A DNA stretch of 64,000 nucleotides from Candidatus Kapaibacterium sp. (GTDB lineage Bacteria; Bacteroidota; Ignavibacteria; Kapaibacteriales; UBA2268): positions 2,457,737 through 2,521,736 of the forward strand of contig CP058732.1 of the NCBI GenBank assembly GCA_013414795.1. The letters run 5' to 3'. The notes under the pieces were generated by a model that saw only the letters and a list, made by a program, of their open reading frames with translations, made no database searches and was not told where the DNA came from. Both the position numbers and the translations under genes were made by a program. Each line of letters starts with the position of its first letter. Within the stretch, counting starts at the first letter, position 1. Shown here piece by piece: positions 25,939 to 33,911 of the stretch.

Positions 25939-26255
25939 ATTTCCTTTTTCAAAGCGTCGATTACTTCGCGCGATGCTTCGTTCTTTATTGAATCCATCAT
26001 TTCTTGGAATTTCTTTGTGTCTTTCATTCGCAAATTCCAGGAGAAATTCAAAAACTCGCGCAGAGTAAATCCATTTCGTTTCAAAATTTTATTTACTTCT
26101 TGGTTGGCTTTCACAGAGTCGGTAAAGGTGTACCTTGCGACTAATATTTCCTTATAAGTTTTCATAAACTTTTTTTCTTCCGAGGAATACTTCTCTTTCG
26201 AGCAAGAGAAAAGCAAAATGCAAACTACGAACAATAGAAAAAATGGCTTTTTCAT
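25926..26255 (-). CDS. Small lipoprotein of unknown function
   Basis: A 109-residue protein starting at ATG 26255 (MKKPFFLLFVVCILLFSCSKE), one base after the stop of the ABC ATPase gene. LLFSC is a lipobox, so it should be lipidated and periplasmic or outer-membrane. The mature part is helical and charged (EEKKFMKTYKEILVARYTFT ... REFLNFSWNLRMKDTKKFQE) and resembles in size and style the DUF4296-type lipoproteins of Bacteroidota, but I cannot assign it firmly. Probably cotranscribed with murQ and the ATPase; the 3' end overlaps convergent fmt. Confidence 0.7.
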   Translation of the reverse strand: MKKPFFLLFVVCILLFSCSKEKYSSEEKKFMKTYKEILVARYTFTDSVKANQEVNKILKRNGFTLREFLNFSWNLRMKDTKKFQEMMDSIKNEASREVIDALKKEIQTR

Positions 26256-26256
26256 T

Positions 26257-27003
26257 TTATTCTGGCAATCTGTTAAAAAATTTATAAACGAGGAAGTTAT
26301 CCCGATTATTTGCAAGTTCTTGCGGTTTTCCCATTGCAACAATGGTTTTTGCATTCTTATCCAGCATAATTACCCGATGGCTAATTCGCATAATGCTTGC
26401 AAGATCGTGGGTTACCACAATCATAGTTATTCCCAGCAATTTATTGAGATTTATAATAAGTTCATCAATAGATGCAGAAGTGACTGGGTCCAAACCAGAA
26501 GAGGGCTCGTCGAAGCAGAGAATTGGCGGGTCCAATGCCATTGCTCTTGCAATTCCAGCCCGTTTTCGCATTCCTCCGCTTAATTGCGAAGGCAAGAACA
26601 TTTCGTATCCATCGAGTTGCACAAGATTTAACTTGAAACGGACAATTTGTTCAATCCTTTCGTCGCTAAGTTTTGTGTAAGCCTTCAAAGGAAGTTCAAT
26701 GTTTTCGTATAAGGTCATAGAAGCAATTAAACCACTTGATTGAAATAGGACCCCAAATTTTTTCAAAATTTCGTTGCGTTGCTTGTCTTTTGCTCGGGTA
26801 AATTCCATCCCATCGATATAGATTTCGCCAGTTGTTGGAGTTTCAAGTCCAATGATTTGCCGAAGCAAAGTACTTTTCCCGCAACCACTTCCACCAACAA
26901 TAACAAAAATTTCACCAGGATATATTTCAAAATTGATATTTTCGAGGATTGTTCTTCTATCGTAAACTACAGAAAGATTTTTGACTTCAACTATTGGTTT
27001 CAT
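26257..27003 (-). CDS. ABC transporter ATPase, MlaF-like
   Basis: A 248-residue ATPase. ATG at 27003 (MKPIVEVKNLSVVYD) is chosen because the fold begins there and AGAAGAG precedes it. It lies inside the last 17 bases of murQ. Walker A is GGSGCGKST (~37-45), the signature is LSGGMRKRAGIARA, Walker B is PILCFDEPSSGLDP, and the switch His is in VVTHD. The MRKR variant of the signature and the FQSSGLIASMTLYENIELPL segment are characteristic of MlaF/Mkl ATPases that drive phospholipid transport between the two membranes. No MlaE permease or MlaD gene is adjacent, so its partner must be elsewhere. Confidence 0.85.
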   Translation of the reverse strand: MKPIVEVKNLSVVYDRRTILENINFEIYPGEIFVIVGGSGCGKSTLLRQIIGLETPTTGEIYIDGMEFTRAKDKQRNEILKKFGVLFQSSGLIASMTLYENIELPLKAYTKLSDERIEQIVRFKLNLVQLDGYEMFLPSQLSGGMRKRAGIARAMALDPPILCFDEPSSGLDPVTSASIDELIINLNKLLGITMIVVTHDLASIMRISHRVIMLDKNAKTIVAMGKPQELANNRDNFLVYKFFNRLPE

Positions 27004-27940
27004 CTCTTCTTTCTTTCGCTTTATGAATTGCAATTTTAACAAAACCTTGCGATTCTTCGAGTAATCGGATAGCAGTATTTTTGTCCACTTTTGCAAGAAG
27101 CATTACTAATGCAACTTTGACTTTGCCGTCTGCTTCGGAAAGTGTTTTTTGTGCAGTGGCATAATCCACACCACAAATATCCATAACTATTTTCTTTGCC
27201 CTTTCTCGCAATTTGTTGTTTGTAAGTTGCAAATCAACCATAACATTTCCGTAAGTCTTCCCAAGTTTTACCATCGAGGCAGTTGTAAGCATATTCAAAA
27301 CCAACTTCTGTGCTGTCCCGCTTTTCATTCTTGTCGAACCAGCAATAACTTCTGGACCAACAACTGGACAAATGTATTCATCCGCTTCGACACCTAATTC
27401 TCGTACTTTGTCAACTGGCGACGTAGCAATGAATATCGTTTTGATTCCTCTCCTTTTAGCCTCGTTCACAGCAGATTTGACAAAAGGCGTTCGCCCCGAA
27501 GCAGCAATTCCAACAACAACATCTGGCGAGCGGATTCCAAATTCATCGATTATCTGGCGACCTCGCTCTATGTCATCCTCTGCACCTTCTTGAGCCCGAA
27601 ACACAGCATCGACACCACCCGCAATGATTCCTTGCACCATCTCTGGGGGCGTCCCAAATGTTGGCGGGCATTCGGCTGCATCGACAATGCCAAGCCTTCC
27701 GCTTGTACCAGCCCCAACATAGAACAGACGCCCACCTTTACGAAATGCTTCAACGATTATTTCAACAGCACTTGCAATATTCGGAATCTCCTTTTCAACA
27801 GCGAACGGAACAGTTTTGTCCTCCTCGTTTATCATTCGCAAAATCTCTTCGGTCGAGGCAATATCAATGTTTCGAGTACGGGGATTGTTCTGTTCGGTAG
27901 CAAGCAAAGATATTTCGTTGAATAAATCGTTCTCTTCCAT
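26987..27940 (-). CDS. murQ: N-acetylmuramic acid 6-phosphate etherase
   Basis: Cleaves the lactyl ether of MurNAc-6-phosphate in peptidoglycan recycling (cytoplasm). From ATG 27940 (MEENDLFNEIS) the protein is 317 residues, near the family norm of ~300. A SIS domain is visible: GGRLFYVGAGTSGRLGIVDAAECPPTFG (in part), GIAASGRTPFV and CPVVGPEVIAGSTRMKSGTAQK, which are hallmark MurQ motifs, and a helical C-terminus (LEESQGFVKIAIHKAKE). The start region has a poor ribosome site. No anmK gene is visible. Confidence 0.95.
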   Translation of the reverse strand: MEENDLFNEISLLATEQNNPRTRNIDIASTEEILRMINEEDKTVPFAVEKEIPNIASAVEIIVEAFRKGGRLFYVGAGTSGRLGIVDAAECPPTFGTPPEMVQGIIAGGVDAVFRAQEGAEDDIERGRQIIDEFGIRSPDVVVGIAASGRTPFVKSAVNEAKRRGIKTIFIATSPVDKVRELGVEADEYICPVVGPEVIAGSTRMKSGTAQKLVLNMLTTASMVKLGKTYGNVMVDLQLTNNKLRERAKKIVMDICGVDYATAQKTLSEADGKVKVALVMLLAKVDKNTAIRLLEESQGFVKIAIHKAKERRDETNS

Positions 27941-28009
27941 AAATTTGTTCTCAATGAAATTCAAAAATAGTAAAAACATCGCATCAAACGTATTATATAA
28001 AGGCTTGAT

Positions 28010-29923
28010 TTAATCACCGAAAGACCAGAAAACGGTGATTCTAATGTTACGGTCATACTCTGGATAGATTGGCAAAAGATAGAAATTAGACGAAAGGACA
28101 TTCCGCAAGGAAACATTTAAATATGCATTTCCAAGTTTGGCAGAAGCAAATGCATTTATTCCATTGTTCTGCCAATTCCTTTTTGTTTGATTTTCCACTG
28201 GATAGTAGTATAATGGATGAAAATACAAGCCTTTGAAAGGCGAGAAAAGTTCGAATTCCAAACCAATATCAACATAACTGCGACCTCTGGAAAGTCGATA
28301 GAAAAGAGAATTTTTCCAATCGAGCAAAGGCAACCATTCCTTTTGTTCATTACTTGTGGCAAAATAGTTTAAATTGAATTTCGTAGTGTAATTCAAGCCA
28401 GCCCAAATATTTACTGTACACAAAAAATTTGAACCAAAAACACTTACATCGTTGGTGATTTCGGTTGGTACAATTGAAATAACATTTCCCAAACTATCTT
28501 TTGTAATAGTGAATGCTTTGTAGTTTGCAAGTTGTCGGGCAAAGATTTCAAAATTTATCTTAAAATTTGGCTCAATCCAGTTAAAACCGAAAATCCCAAG
28601 CAAACTTCGGGAAAAGATTGAACTTTTTTCTTTTTTTGATAAGGATAAATCGATGTAAATTTTAGATTTCTTATCAAAATTAAAATTAATATTTCCCCCA
28701 ACGGAATGCAAGTATTCGGAACCAAATTTAGAAACTTTTCCGCCAAATTGTAAATTCATTCTTTTAGATAGGTTGAAATTGACTATTGCAAATGTGTTTG
28801 GCACAAAATTCCCACCTTCGTCGAAAAATAACCACTCTTGTTGATTGCGTTTCTCGATGTCCAATCCAACAATGATTTTGTAGCGCAAACTGCTAAAATT
28901 GAACTTTGAACTTATATTGAACAAATTCGAGGAATACGATGAATTTTTGGCAACAGAAAAGTAGTTCGCAAAGTAATCTTCAAAGTCAAATTCATTTTTT
29001 GAAACAGAAAAAAGCAATCCCCCATCAACATAAGCAGAGGAATCGTTTGAAAGATAATAGAAATAATTAAAAGAAAAATCATTTTGAGTTGTTTTCCTAT
29101 TGAGATTTTCAAAGTTTACAACCGAAAACGAGTTGTCGAAGAGAACGGTCGACCGTTCGGGATTTAAACCACCAAAGAGTGCATTGTTTATGACAGAATA
29201 CTTATTCTGCAAATACAAATTCAATCTTTCGTTTGGAAACCATCGAAGCCCCAAGATAACATTCCATCTATCTGAATTTGAATTATTATATCGTCCAGCA
29301 GACCAATATCTTTGGTAGAGAATGTGGAAATTTAAATTTTTGGCAACGTTTTGCGAAAATACACCGCTCGAACCAAGATATTCATAGCCAGCCTGCCCAA
29401 TCCATATTTGAGTATAGGGAATTTTCGTGTTAAACTTCCTGGTCTGGATGTTAACAGAAATCCCATTCGAATTCCTCGCTGTTATTTCAGAAGAACTGCC
29501 AAAGAAAATTTCAACTGAATCAATCGACAGAACTGGAAACAGTTCGAAAGAGGAGTAATTCTGTGGCAAAAGATTTCTTCTTGCCCCATTCTCAAACATT
29601 TCCAAATTGCCTATCACACCATAGGAATTCACAAGTGAGGAATATCCCAATGTCCCCCAACTTAAAAGTTGATAGAAAGTGAACTTCTGAATTGCTTCCT
29701 GAACCGAAACAAAATCCCCAGCAACAATTTCTTCTTTTGAAATTGTTTTTTTAGTTGTTAAAAGCGAAAACCCACCAAAAAACTTGATGGGCTTTTGAAT
29801 ACCAATAGTGTCGATGGTTTGCGTTTTAAGAGTATCGTTTCCCTCTTGGAATGGTGCGGAATGAAGTCCATAAGTTGAAAGACAAAGAAGAATGAATACG
29901 CAAATTTTCACGAATTTTTTCAA
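28010..29923 (-). CDS. TonB-dependent-receptor-like outer membrane protein
   Basis: A 637-residue protein. The signal peptide (FVKICVFILLCLSTYGLHS) starts from TTG at 29923; no in-frame ATG is near, so TTG initiation is inferred. Residues ~55-165 look like a plug domain (SVQEAIQKF ... LFPVLSIDSVEIFFGSS ... NGISVNIQTR). The remaining ~450 residues are amphipathic strands rich in aromatic residues and Asn, ending RITVFWSFGD. A carboxypeptidase-like N-terminal domain and an obvious TonB box are not seen, so this may be a small or degenerate receptor. Last gene of the kdsC-led group. Confidence 0.72.
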   Translation of the reverse strand: MKKFVKICVFILLCLSTYGLHSAPFQEGNDTLKTQTIDTIGIQKPIKFFGGFSLLTTKKTISKEEIVAGDFVSVQEAIQKFTFYQLLSWGTLGYSSLVNSYGVIGNLEMFENGARRNLLPQNYSSFELFPVLSIDSVEIFFGSSSEITARNSNGISVNIQTRKFNTKIPYTQIWIGQAGYEYLGSSGVFSQNVAKNLNFHILYQRYWSAGRYNNSNSDRWNVILGLRWFPNERLNLYLQNKYSVINNALFGGLNPERSTVLFDNSFSVVNFENLNRKTTQNDFSFNYFYYLSNDSSAYVDGGLLFSVSKNEFDFEDYFANYFSVAKNSSYSSNLFNISSKFNFSSLRYKIIVGLDIEKRNQQEWLFFDEGGNFVPNTFAIVNFNLSKRMNLQFGGKVSKFGSEYLHSVGGNINFNFDKKSKIYIDLSLSKKEKSSIFSRSLLGIFGFNWIEPNFKINFEIFARQLANYKAFTITKDSLGNVISIVPTEITNDVSVFGSNFLCTVNIWAGLNYTTKFNLNYFATSNEQKEWLPLLDWKNSLFYRLSRGRSYVDIGLEFELFSPFKGLYFHPLYYYPVENQTKRNWQNNGINAFASAKLGNAYLNVSLRNVLSSNFYLLPIYPEYDRNIRITVFWSFGD

Positions 29924-29929
29924 TGTTCA

Positions 29930-30199
29930 CTAAATAAACCGATAGTGTTTACGGACTGGCTCAAGTATTTTCCAAACACATTTTAAACCTTGGGAGAAAG
30001 TAACAAAATCGCCTTTCCCGATTTCAATACTACCTTCGTCGGTTTCAACAATGACTTTCCCTTCGAGAAAATAACATTGCTCGGTTTCGTCATAATACCA
30101 ATCGAAGGTTGAAACTTCTTTTTCCCAGATTGGCCAGGATTTTATTCCTCTTTCTTGCATTTCTTTTTCACCTAACTTTTCAACTTTAACTTTTGTCAT
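29930..30199 (-). CDS. Small cupin protein (cupin_3/DUF861)
   Basis: An 89-residue single-domain cupin starting at ATG 30199 (MTKVKVEKLGE), which overlaps the stop of the preceding gene as ATGA. A GGAGGT run abuts the ATG too closely to act as a normal ribosome site, so expression is probably coupled to the upstream gene. Motifs: WPIWEKEVSTFDW, CYFLEGKVIVETDEG (EGxV/turn typical of cupin_3) and IGKGDFVTFSQGLKCVWKI. Similar proteins include EutQ-type and (S)-ureidoglycine-like cupins; substrate unknown. Confidence 0.85.
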   Translation of the reverse strand: MTKVKVEKLGEKEMQERGIKSWPIWEKEVSTFDWYYDETEQCYFLEGKVIVETDEGSIEIGKGDFVTFSQGLKCVWKILEPVRKHYRFI

Positions 30200-30621
30200 A
30201 CCTCCCCCCGAGCCAACATTGACTGATAAACCTGGTAGATGCAAGTGTCTTGTACAAATTCAATACCATTTTCTTCAGCCAATTTCTTTGCTTCGTCGTT
30301 TACAATGCCTTCTTGCAACCATATAACTTTAATATCTCCACGGACTTTTTTCCTTTCGACTGCCTCCTTTGCAACATCCAGACAATGTTCCGAAGGACGA
30401 AATACATCGAGAATTTCAATTTCTTCGGGAACATCCATTAGTTTTTGGTACACTGGAATTCCCGCAACTTCAAACTTTTGTGGATTGATTCCTACAACAT
30501 TGTAACCACGTGCTTTAAGATAGACTGGTATTGTGTGGGCAACTTTTTCAGGATTCTTCGAAAAGCCGTAGACAGCGATATTTTTGTATTTTTTTAAATA
30601 TTCTTTGGGATTAGTAGCCAT
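30196..30621 (-). CDS. CoA-binding domain protein (YccU-like)
   Basis: A 141-residue protein with ATG at 30621 (MATNPKEYLKKYK) preceded by GGAGAAAGG. The Rossmann-type CoA-binding domain is seen as KNIAVYGFSKNPEKVAHTIP, YNVVGINPQKFEVAGIPVYQ, IEILDVFRPSEH and IKVIWLQEGIVND, ending with FVQDTCIYQVYQ; this matches the small stand-alone CoA-binding family. Cytoplasmic; the physiological role of the family is poorly known. It overlaps the 3' end of the upstream membrane-protein gene by 11 bases. Confidence 0.88.
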   Translation of the reverse strand: MATNPKEYLKKYKNIAVYGFSKNPEKVAHTIPVYLKARGYNVVGINPQKFEVAGIPVYQKLMDVPEEIEILDVFRPSEHCLDVAKEAVERKKVRGDIKVIWLQEGIVNDEAKKLAEENGIEFVQDTCIYQVYQSMLARGEV

Positions 30622-31060
30622 TTTTCCTTTCTCCTTTTTTTGATAAAACACCGATAAACACTTCCAATGCTTTGTAAATGCCACTAATTACCCGACTGGT
30701 GTTTTGCAGTGGCGTGGCAACCTTGTTGTAAACATAATTGGAAAGTTGAGTAAAAGGCTTGTAAATTTCTTCAATTGAATTGACCTTTTCATCAATATTC
30801 TGAAACGACTTTTTAATTTGAATAGACGTCTCGTCGAGATTGGAAAGGGTAACTTCAAGTTTTTGTTTTACTTCGCTAATGTCTTTTGATACTTCTTGAA
30901 GTGTGGTTTCGATGGATTTGGAAAAGTTCATAATTTCAATAAGCGAGGAATTGATAAGTTTATTTAAATTGCCAAGGTAAAAAATTAAGTAAATGATAAA
31001 AACGCCAAGAGCAAGCAAAACAAAAATAGAAACAACCTTCAATATTTCATTGAGTTCCAT
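30611..31060 (-). CDS. Membrane-anchored coiled-coil protein (DUF948-like)
   Basis: A 149-residue protein with one N-terminal transmembrane helix (VVSIFVLLALGVFIIYLIFYLG) followed by ~85 residues of heptad-like coiled coil (ETTLQEVSKDISEVKQKLEV; SFQNIDEKVNSIEEIYKPF) and a short basic tail. This is the layout of DUF948 general-stress-type proteins, commonly encoded next to YtxH proteins, as here. Probably an inner-membrane structural or stress protein. Confidence 0.78.
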   Translation of the reverse strand: MELNEILKVVSIFVLLALGVFIIYLIFYLGNLNKLINSSLIEIMNFSKSIETTLQEVSKDISEVKQKLEVTLSNLDETSIQIKKSFQNIDEKVNSIEEIYKPFTQLSNYVYNKVATPLQNTSRVISGIYKALEVFIGVLSKKGERKNGY

Positions 31061-31082
31061 ATGAATCCTTTTTTATACTTTT

Positions 31083-31502
31083 CTATTGTTTCATTTCGCT
31101 TTTAAAGGCTTCAACACCAGCCTTGGTTGCCTCTTTCAACTGTTCAATTTTTCCTTCGACATTTTCTTGAACTGTTTTAGCCTTTTCCTTCGCCTCTTCG
31201 ATTATTTTTTCCGCATTCTCAAGAATTTTTTGGGCTTGAACTTTTGCCGATTCAATTATGCTTTGTGCTCGCTGTTTGCCTTCGTTCACTGTTTCCCAAA
31301 CTTCTTGGTCGACTTTTTGTTGTACATCAATAAAATAGTTCGAAGCCTTTTGGTACAACTCATCTGCTTTCTCCGCTATCTCTTGGCGAAGTTCACGCCC
31401 GCTTTTTGGAGCAAACAAAAGAGCAACGACCGCTCCAACCGCTCCTCCAAGTATGGAGCCAACCAAAAAGCCTTTCAAATATTGATTTCCATCGTTCGAC
31501 AT
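31083..31502 (-). CDS. YtxH-domain protein
   Basis: A 139-residue protein. ATG at 31502 (MSNDGNQYLKGF) has GGAGGTGG upstream; a GTG two codons earlier is less likely. The N-terminal glycine-rich hydrophobic segment GFLVGSILGGAVGAVVALLFAPKSGRELR is the YtxH motif (shown by its ends: GFLVGSILGG and LLFAPKSGRELR), followed by a long amphipathic Lys/Glu/Ala helix. Family members are linked to envelope and general stress in Firmicutes and Bacteroidota. Cotranscribed with the DUF948-like gene. Confidence 0.85.
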   Translation of the reverse strand: MSNDGNQYLKGFLVGSILGGAVGAVVALLFAPKSGRELRQEIAEKADELYQKASNYFIDVQQKVDQEVWETVNEGKQRAQSIIESAKVQAQKILENAEKIIEEAKEKAKTVQENVEGKIEQLKEATKAGVEAFKSEMKQ

Positions 31503-31517
31503 AACCACCTCCTTAAT

Positions 31518-32033
31518 TTATTTTTCTGGAAAAATTATTTCTTTTCCTTGTGCAGTTAAAATCAACTCAATAAACTCACGCACTGCTCCATTTCCACCAG
31601 TGTTACTACAAATATAGTCGACTTTATCCCGAACATATTTTATTGCATCGGAAGGGCAAGCCGAAAAACCCACCTTTTCAATCAGATTTATGTCATTGAT
31701 ATCATCTCCAATAAAGGCAGTCTCCAAAAGCGAAATACCAATTTCACTGCACAATTCTTCCATATCCTTTAGTTTGTTCTTCGAGCCGAGTATCACGTGG
31801 TCGATATTCAACTTCATCGCTCGTGCAGATACAATTTGGGATGTCTCCGTTGTGATTATGCAAGTTTGAATCCCATAATGATGCAAAAGTTGAATTCCCA
31901 TCCCATCACGAATGCAAAAGGCTTTCAATTCTTCCCCATTTTTCGAATAATATACTTTCCCGTCGGTCAAAGTACCATCGACATCCATCGCCAATAGTTT
32001 AATCGATTTTAACTTGTTCTCTAATGTTTCCAT
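31518..32033 (-). CDS. kdsC: 3-deoxy-manno-octulosonate-8-phosphatase
   Basis: A HAD-superfamily phosphatase that converts Kdo-8-phosphate to Kdo. The 171 residues match the KdsC size. Motif I is LLAMDVDGTLTDGKVYYS (nucleophile and acid/base Asp), motif II is CIITTETS, motif III Lys is in GSKNKLKDMEE, and motif IV is AFIGDDINDINLIEKVG. SNTGGNGAVREFIELIL is the typical C-terminal tail that closes the tetramer active site. First gene of a compact envelope operon; divergent from the DUF4139 gene with 48 bases between. Confidence 0.92.
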   Translation of the reverse strand: METLENKLKSIKLLAMDVDGTLTDGKVYYSKNGEELKAFCIRDGMGIQLLHHYGIQTCIITTETSQIVSARAMKLNIDHVILGSKNKLKDMEELCSEIGISLLETAFIGDDINDINLIEKVGFSACPSDAIKYVRDKVDYICSNTGGNGAVREFIELILTAQGKEIIFPEK

Positions 32034-32081
32034 AATTTTTTTTATTAATTTGCAAATTTAAGAAACTATAAAGGGGCTAAA

Positions 32082-33452
32082 ATGAATAAATTATTGTATT
32101 GTGTTGTTTTTCTTCTCTTATGCCATTCTTTAAGTTTCGCCCAAGATTACTCAACAAAATCTACTTCACTTACAATTTACCAAAACAATTTCGCAACTGT
32201 GCAACAAACTTTGGAATTGAAGTTAAACGAATCCCCATCCCTTTTTAAATATCAAATTCCATCGATAAATGTAATAAGTTCCTCCATTTTTCTAACTTAT
32301 GATGGAGAAATCCTTGAACAATCGATAAGTGCCCCTCGAACACCATTTGACAATTGGTCTGAAACTTCCATTGGGAAGGAAGTTACTATTGTTTCTCCCA
32401 ATGGTCAAACCTTCAAAGGGAAAGTTGCAAAATTCGACGATGAACTAATCGTAACAACAAACGAGGGAAATAGTATCTTTTTGAAAGACCTCGAAGGTTT
32501 TACAATTATTTTCAACAATTACCAACCAGAATTGTTCAAGAAACCAGAAGTCCATTGGCTTTTAAAACCCAAAAAAACGGGAAACAACCTGGCAAATATT
32601 GTCTTCCACACATCTGGAATCAATTGGAAAACAAAATACTTTGCGTTTTTGGACGAAAACAAGCAAAGGATGAATCTCTTTGCATATGCAAACATTAATA
32701 ACCAATCTGGCATTGACTTCGAAAATGTTAATCTAAAAATTGTCGAAGGTGAACTCAATTACCAAGAAAATTACACCCCATTTAGGTCTGTTGCAATTTC
32801 GGAAGCGAGGTCACAACCAATGCTATCCAGTGCAAAATTTGAAACAGAAGAAAGCCTTTTCGAGTATTATCAATATAAATATCCTCAAAAAGTTACATTG
32901 AAAAACAAAGAAAACAAACTTTTGCAACTTTTTGCAACTGAAAATATCCCATACAAAAAGATTTTCGTATACAATTTATACAGTTACCCCCAACTTGACC
33001 GCAAAGAAAAGCCAATGATATATATTGCATTTAAAAATAGCAAAGATAATAATCTTGGAATGCTTCTTCCCAAGGGCGATGTTGACTTCTATCAAAAAAC
33101 TGGGGAAAACATCGAATTCGTTGGGCAAAGTTCCTTGAAAACTGCTCCCGTTGGTGATGAAAGTAAATTATTTGTCGGAGACGCAACCGACCTCGCAGTG
33201 GAAGTCAAAAATGCCGAAAGTGTAACAATCGGACAGAATCGTATTGAAAGAAGATATAAAGTTGTTTGCCACAACTTCAAAAATAAAGATGCGTCCATCG
33301 AAATTGTCTATTATCCAGACTTACAATCAATGGAATTAATTAAGACGAACATTCAACCGAAAGAGAAACAACCAATGAAGTTGGTTTTCGAAGTTCCAAT
33401 CAAAGCAAATTCCACTTCTGAACTGAATTTTATTGTACAAGTTCAAAAATAG
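32082..33452 (+). CDS. DUF4139-containing secreted protein
   Basis: A 456-residue protein with a signal peptide (LYCVVFLLLCHSLSFAQ). The N-terminal YSTKSTSLTIYQNNFATVQQ and the central FHTSGINWKTKYFAFLDENK / NLFAYANINNQSGIDFENVNLKIVEGE region (quoted in part) are characteristic of DUF4139 proteins; the C-terminal half continues as beta-rich sequence (VEVKNAESVTIGQNRIERRYK). It lacks a T9SS sorting domain, so it is probably periplasmic or outer-membrane-associated. Function of the family unknown. Confidence 0.82.
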   Translation: MNKLLYCVVFLLLCHSLSFAQDYSTKSTSLTIYQNNFATVQQTLELKLNESPSLFKYQIPSINVISSSIFLTYDGEILEQSISAPRTPFDNWSETSIGKEVTIVSPNGQTFKGKVAKFDDELIVTTNEGNSIFLKDLEGFTIIFNNYQPELFKKPEVHWLLKPKKTGNNLANIVFHTSGINWKTKYFAFLDENKQRMNLFAYANINNQSGIDFENVNLKIVEGELNYQENYTPFRSVAISEARSQPMLSSAKFETEESLFEYYQYKYPQKVTLKNKENKLLQLFATENIPYKKIFVYNLYSYPQLDRKEKPMIYIAFKNSKDNNLGMLLPKGDVDFYQKTGENIEFVGQSSLKTAPVGDESKLFVGDATDLAVEVKNAESVTIGQNRIERRYKVVCHNFKNKDASIEIVYYPDLQSMELIKTNIQPKEKQPMKLVFEVPIKANSTSELNFIVQVQK

Positions 33453-33456
33453 AAAT

Positions 33457-33909
33457 ATGACAACAAAAAAAATCTTCCACTCCCATAGCGAAGAAGAAAC
33501 CATTTCTATTGCTCATAATTTTTGCAATGACTTGTCGATTGGGGACATAGTTGCTCTTATCGGAGAACTTGGCTCTGGAAAAACGCTTTTCATTCGTGGC
33601 GTTTGTTCCTATTTCAAAGTTGACGAGTTGGTAACAAGTCCAACTTTTACCATAATGAACCAATACACTGGATACTATAAGGACAATGAATTCAATATCA
33701 TACACATAGACTTGTATAGAATCAAAAACCTACAAGAACTAATTGACCTGGGCTTCATCGAGATTCTTTCGACACCAAATTCGATTATTTTTATCGAATG
33801 GGCAGAAAAGGCTGAAAGCCTAATTCCAAAGCCTCACTATCGGATAGAGTTCCAAAATGTCGAAGGCGACGAAAACCAAAGAATTATTATTATAGAGCAA
33901 ATAGTTTAA
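33457..33909 (+). CDS. tsaE: tRNA threonylcarbamoyladenosine biosynthesis ATPase TsaE
   Basis: The ATPase of the TsaBDE complex that makes t6A at A37 of ANN-decoding tRNAs. From ATG 33457 it is 150 residues, family-typical. Walker A is GELGSGKT (~36-43), followed by the TsaE-specific TSPTFTIMNQY, IIHIDLYRI (Walker B-like), LIDLGFIEIL and IIFIEWAEKAE. The start comes four bases after the preceding stop. It is convergent with mtaB, which acts on t6A, with only two bases between the stops. Confidence 0.94.
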   Translation: MTTKKIFHSHSEEETISIAHNFCNDLSIGDIVALIGELGSGKTLFIRGVCSYFKVDELVTSPTFTIMNQYTGYYKDNEFNIIHIDLYRIKNLQELIDLGFIEILSTPNSIIFIEWAEKAESLIPKPHYRIEFQNVEGDENQRIIIIEQIV

Positions 33910-33911
33910 AA

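Noticed and set aside
26218-26680. Plus-strand ORFs opposite the MlaF-type ATPase
   Set aside because: The minus strand has all ABC ATPase motifs in order; the plus frames have none.
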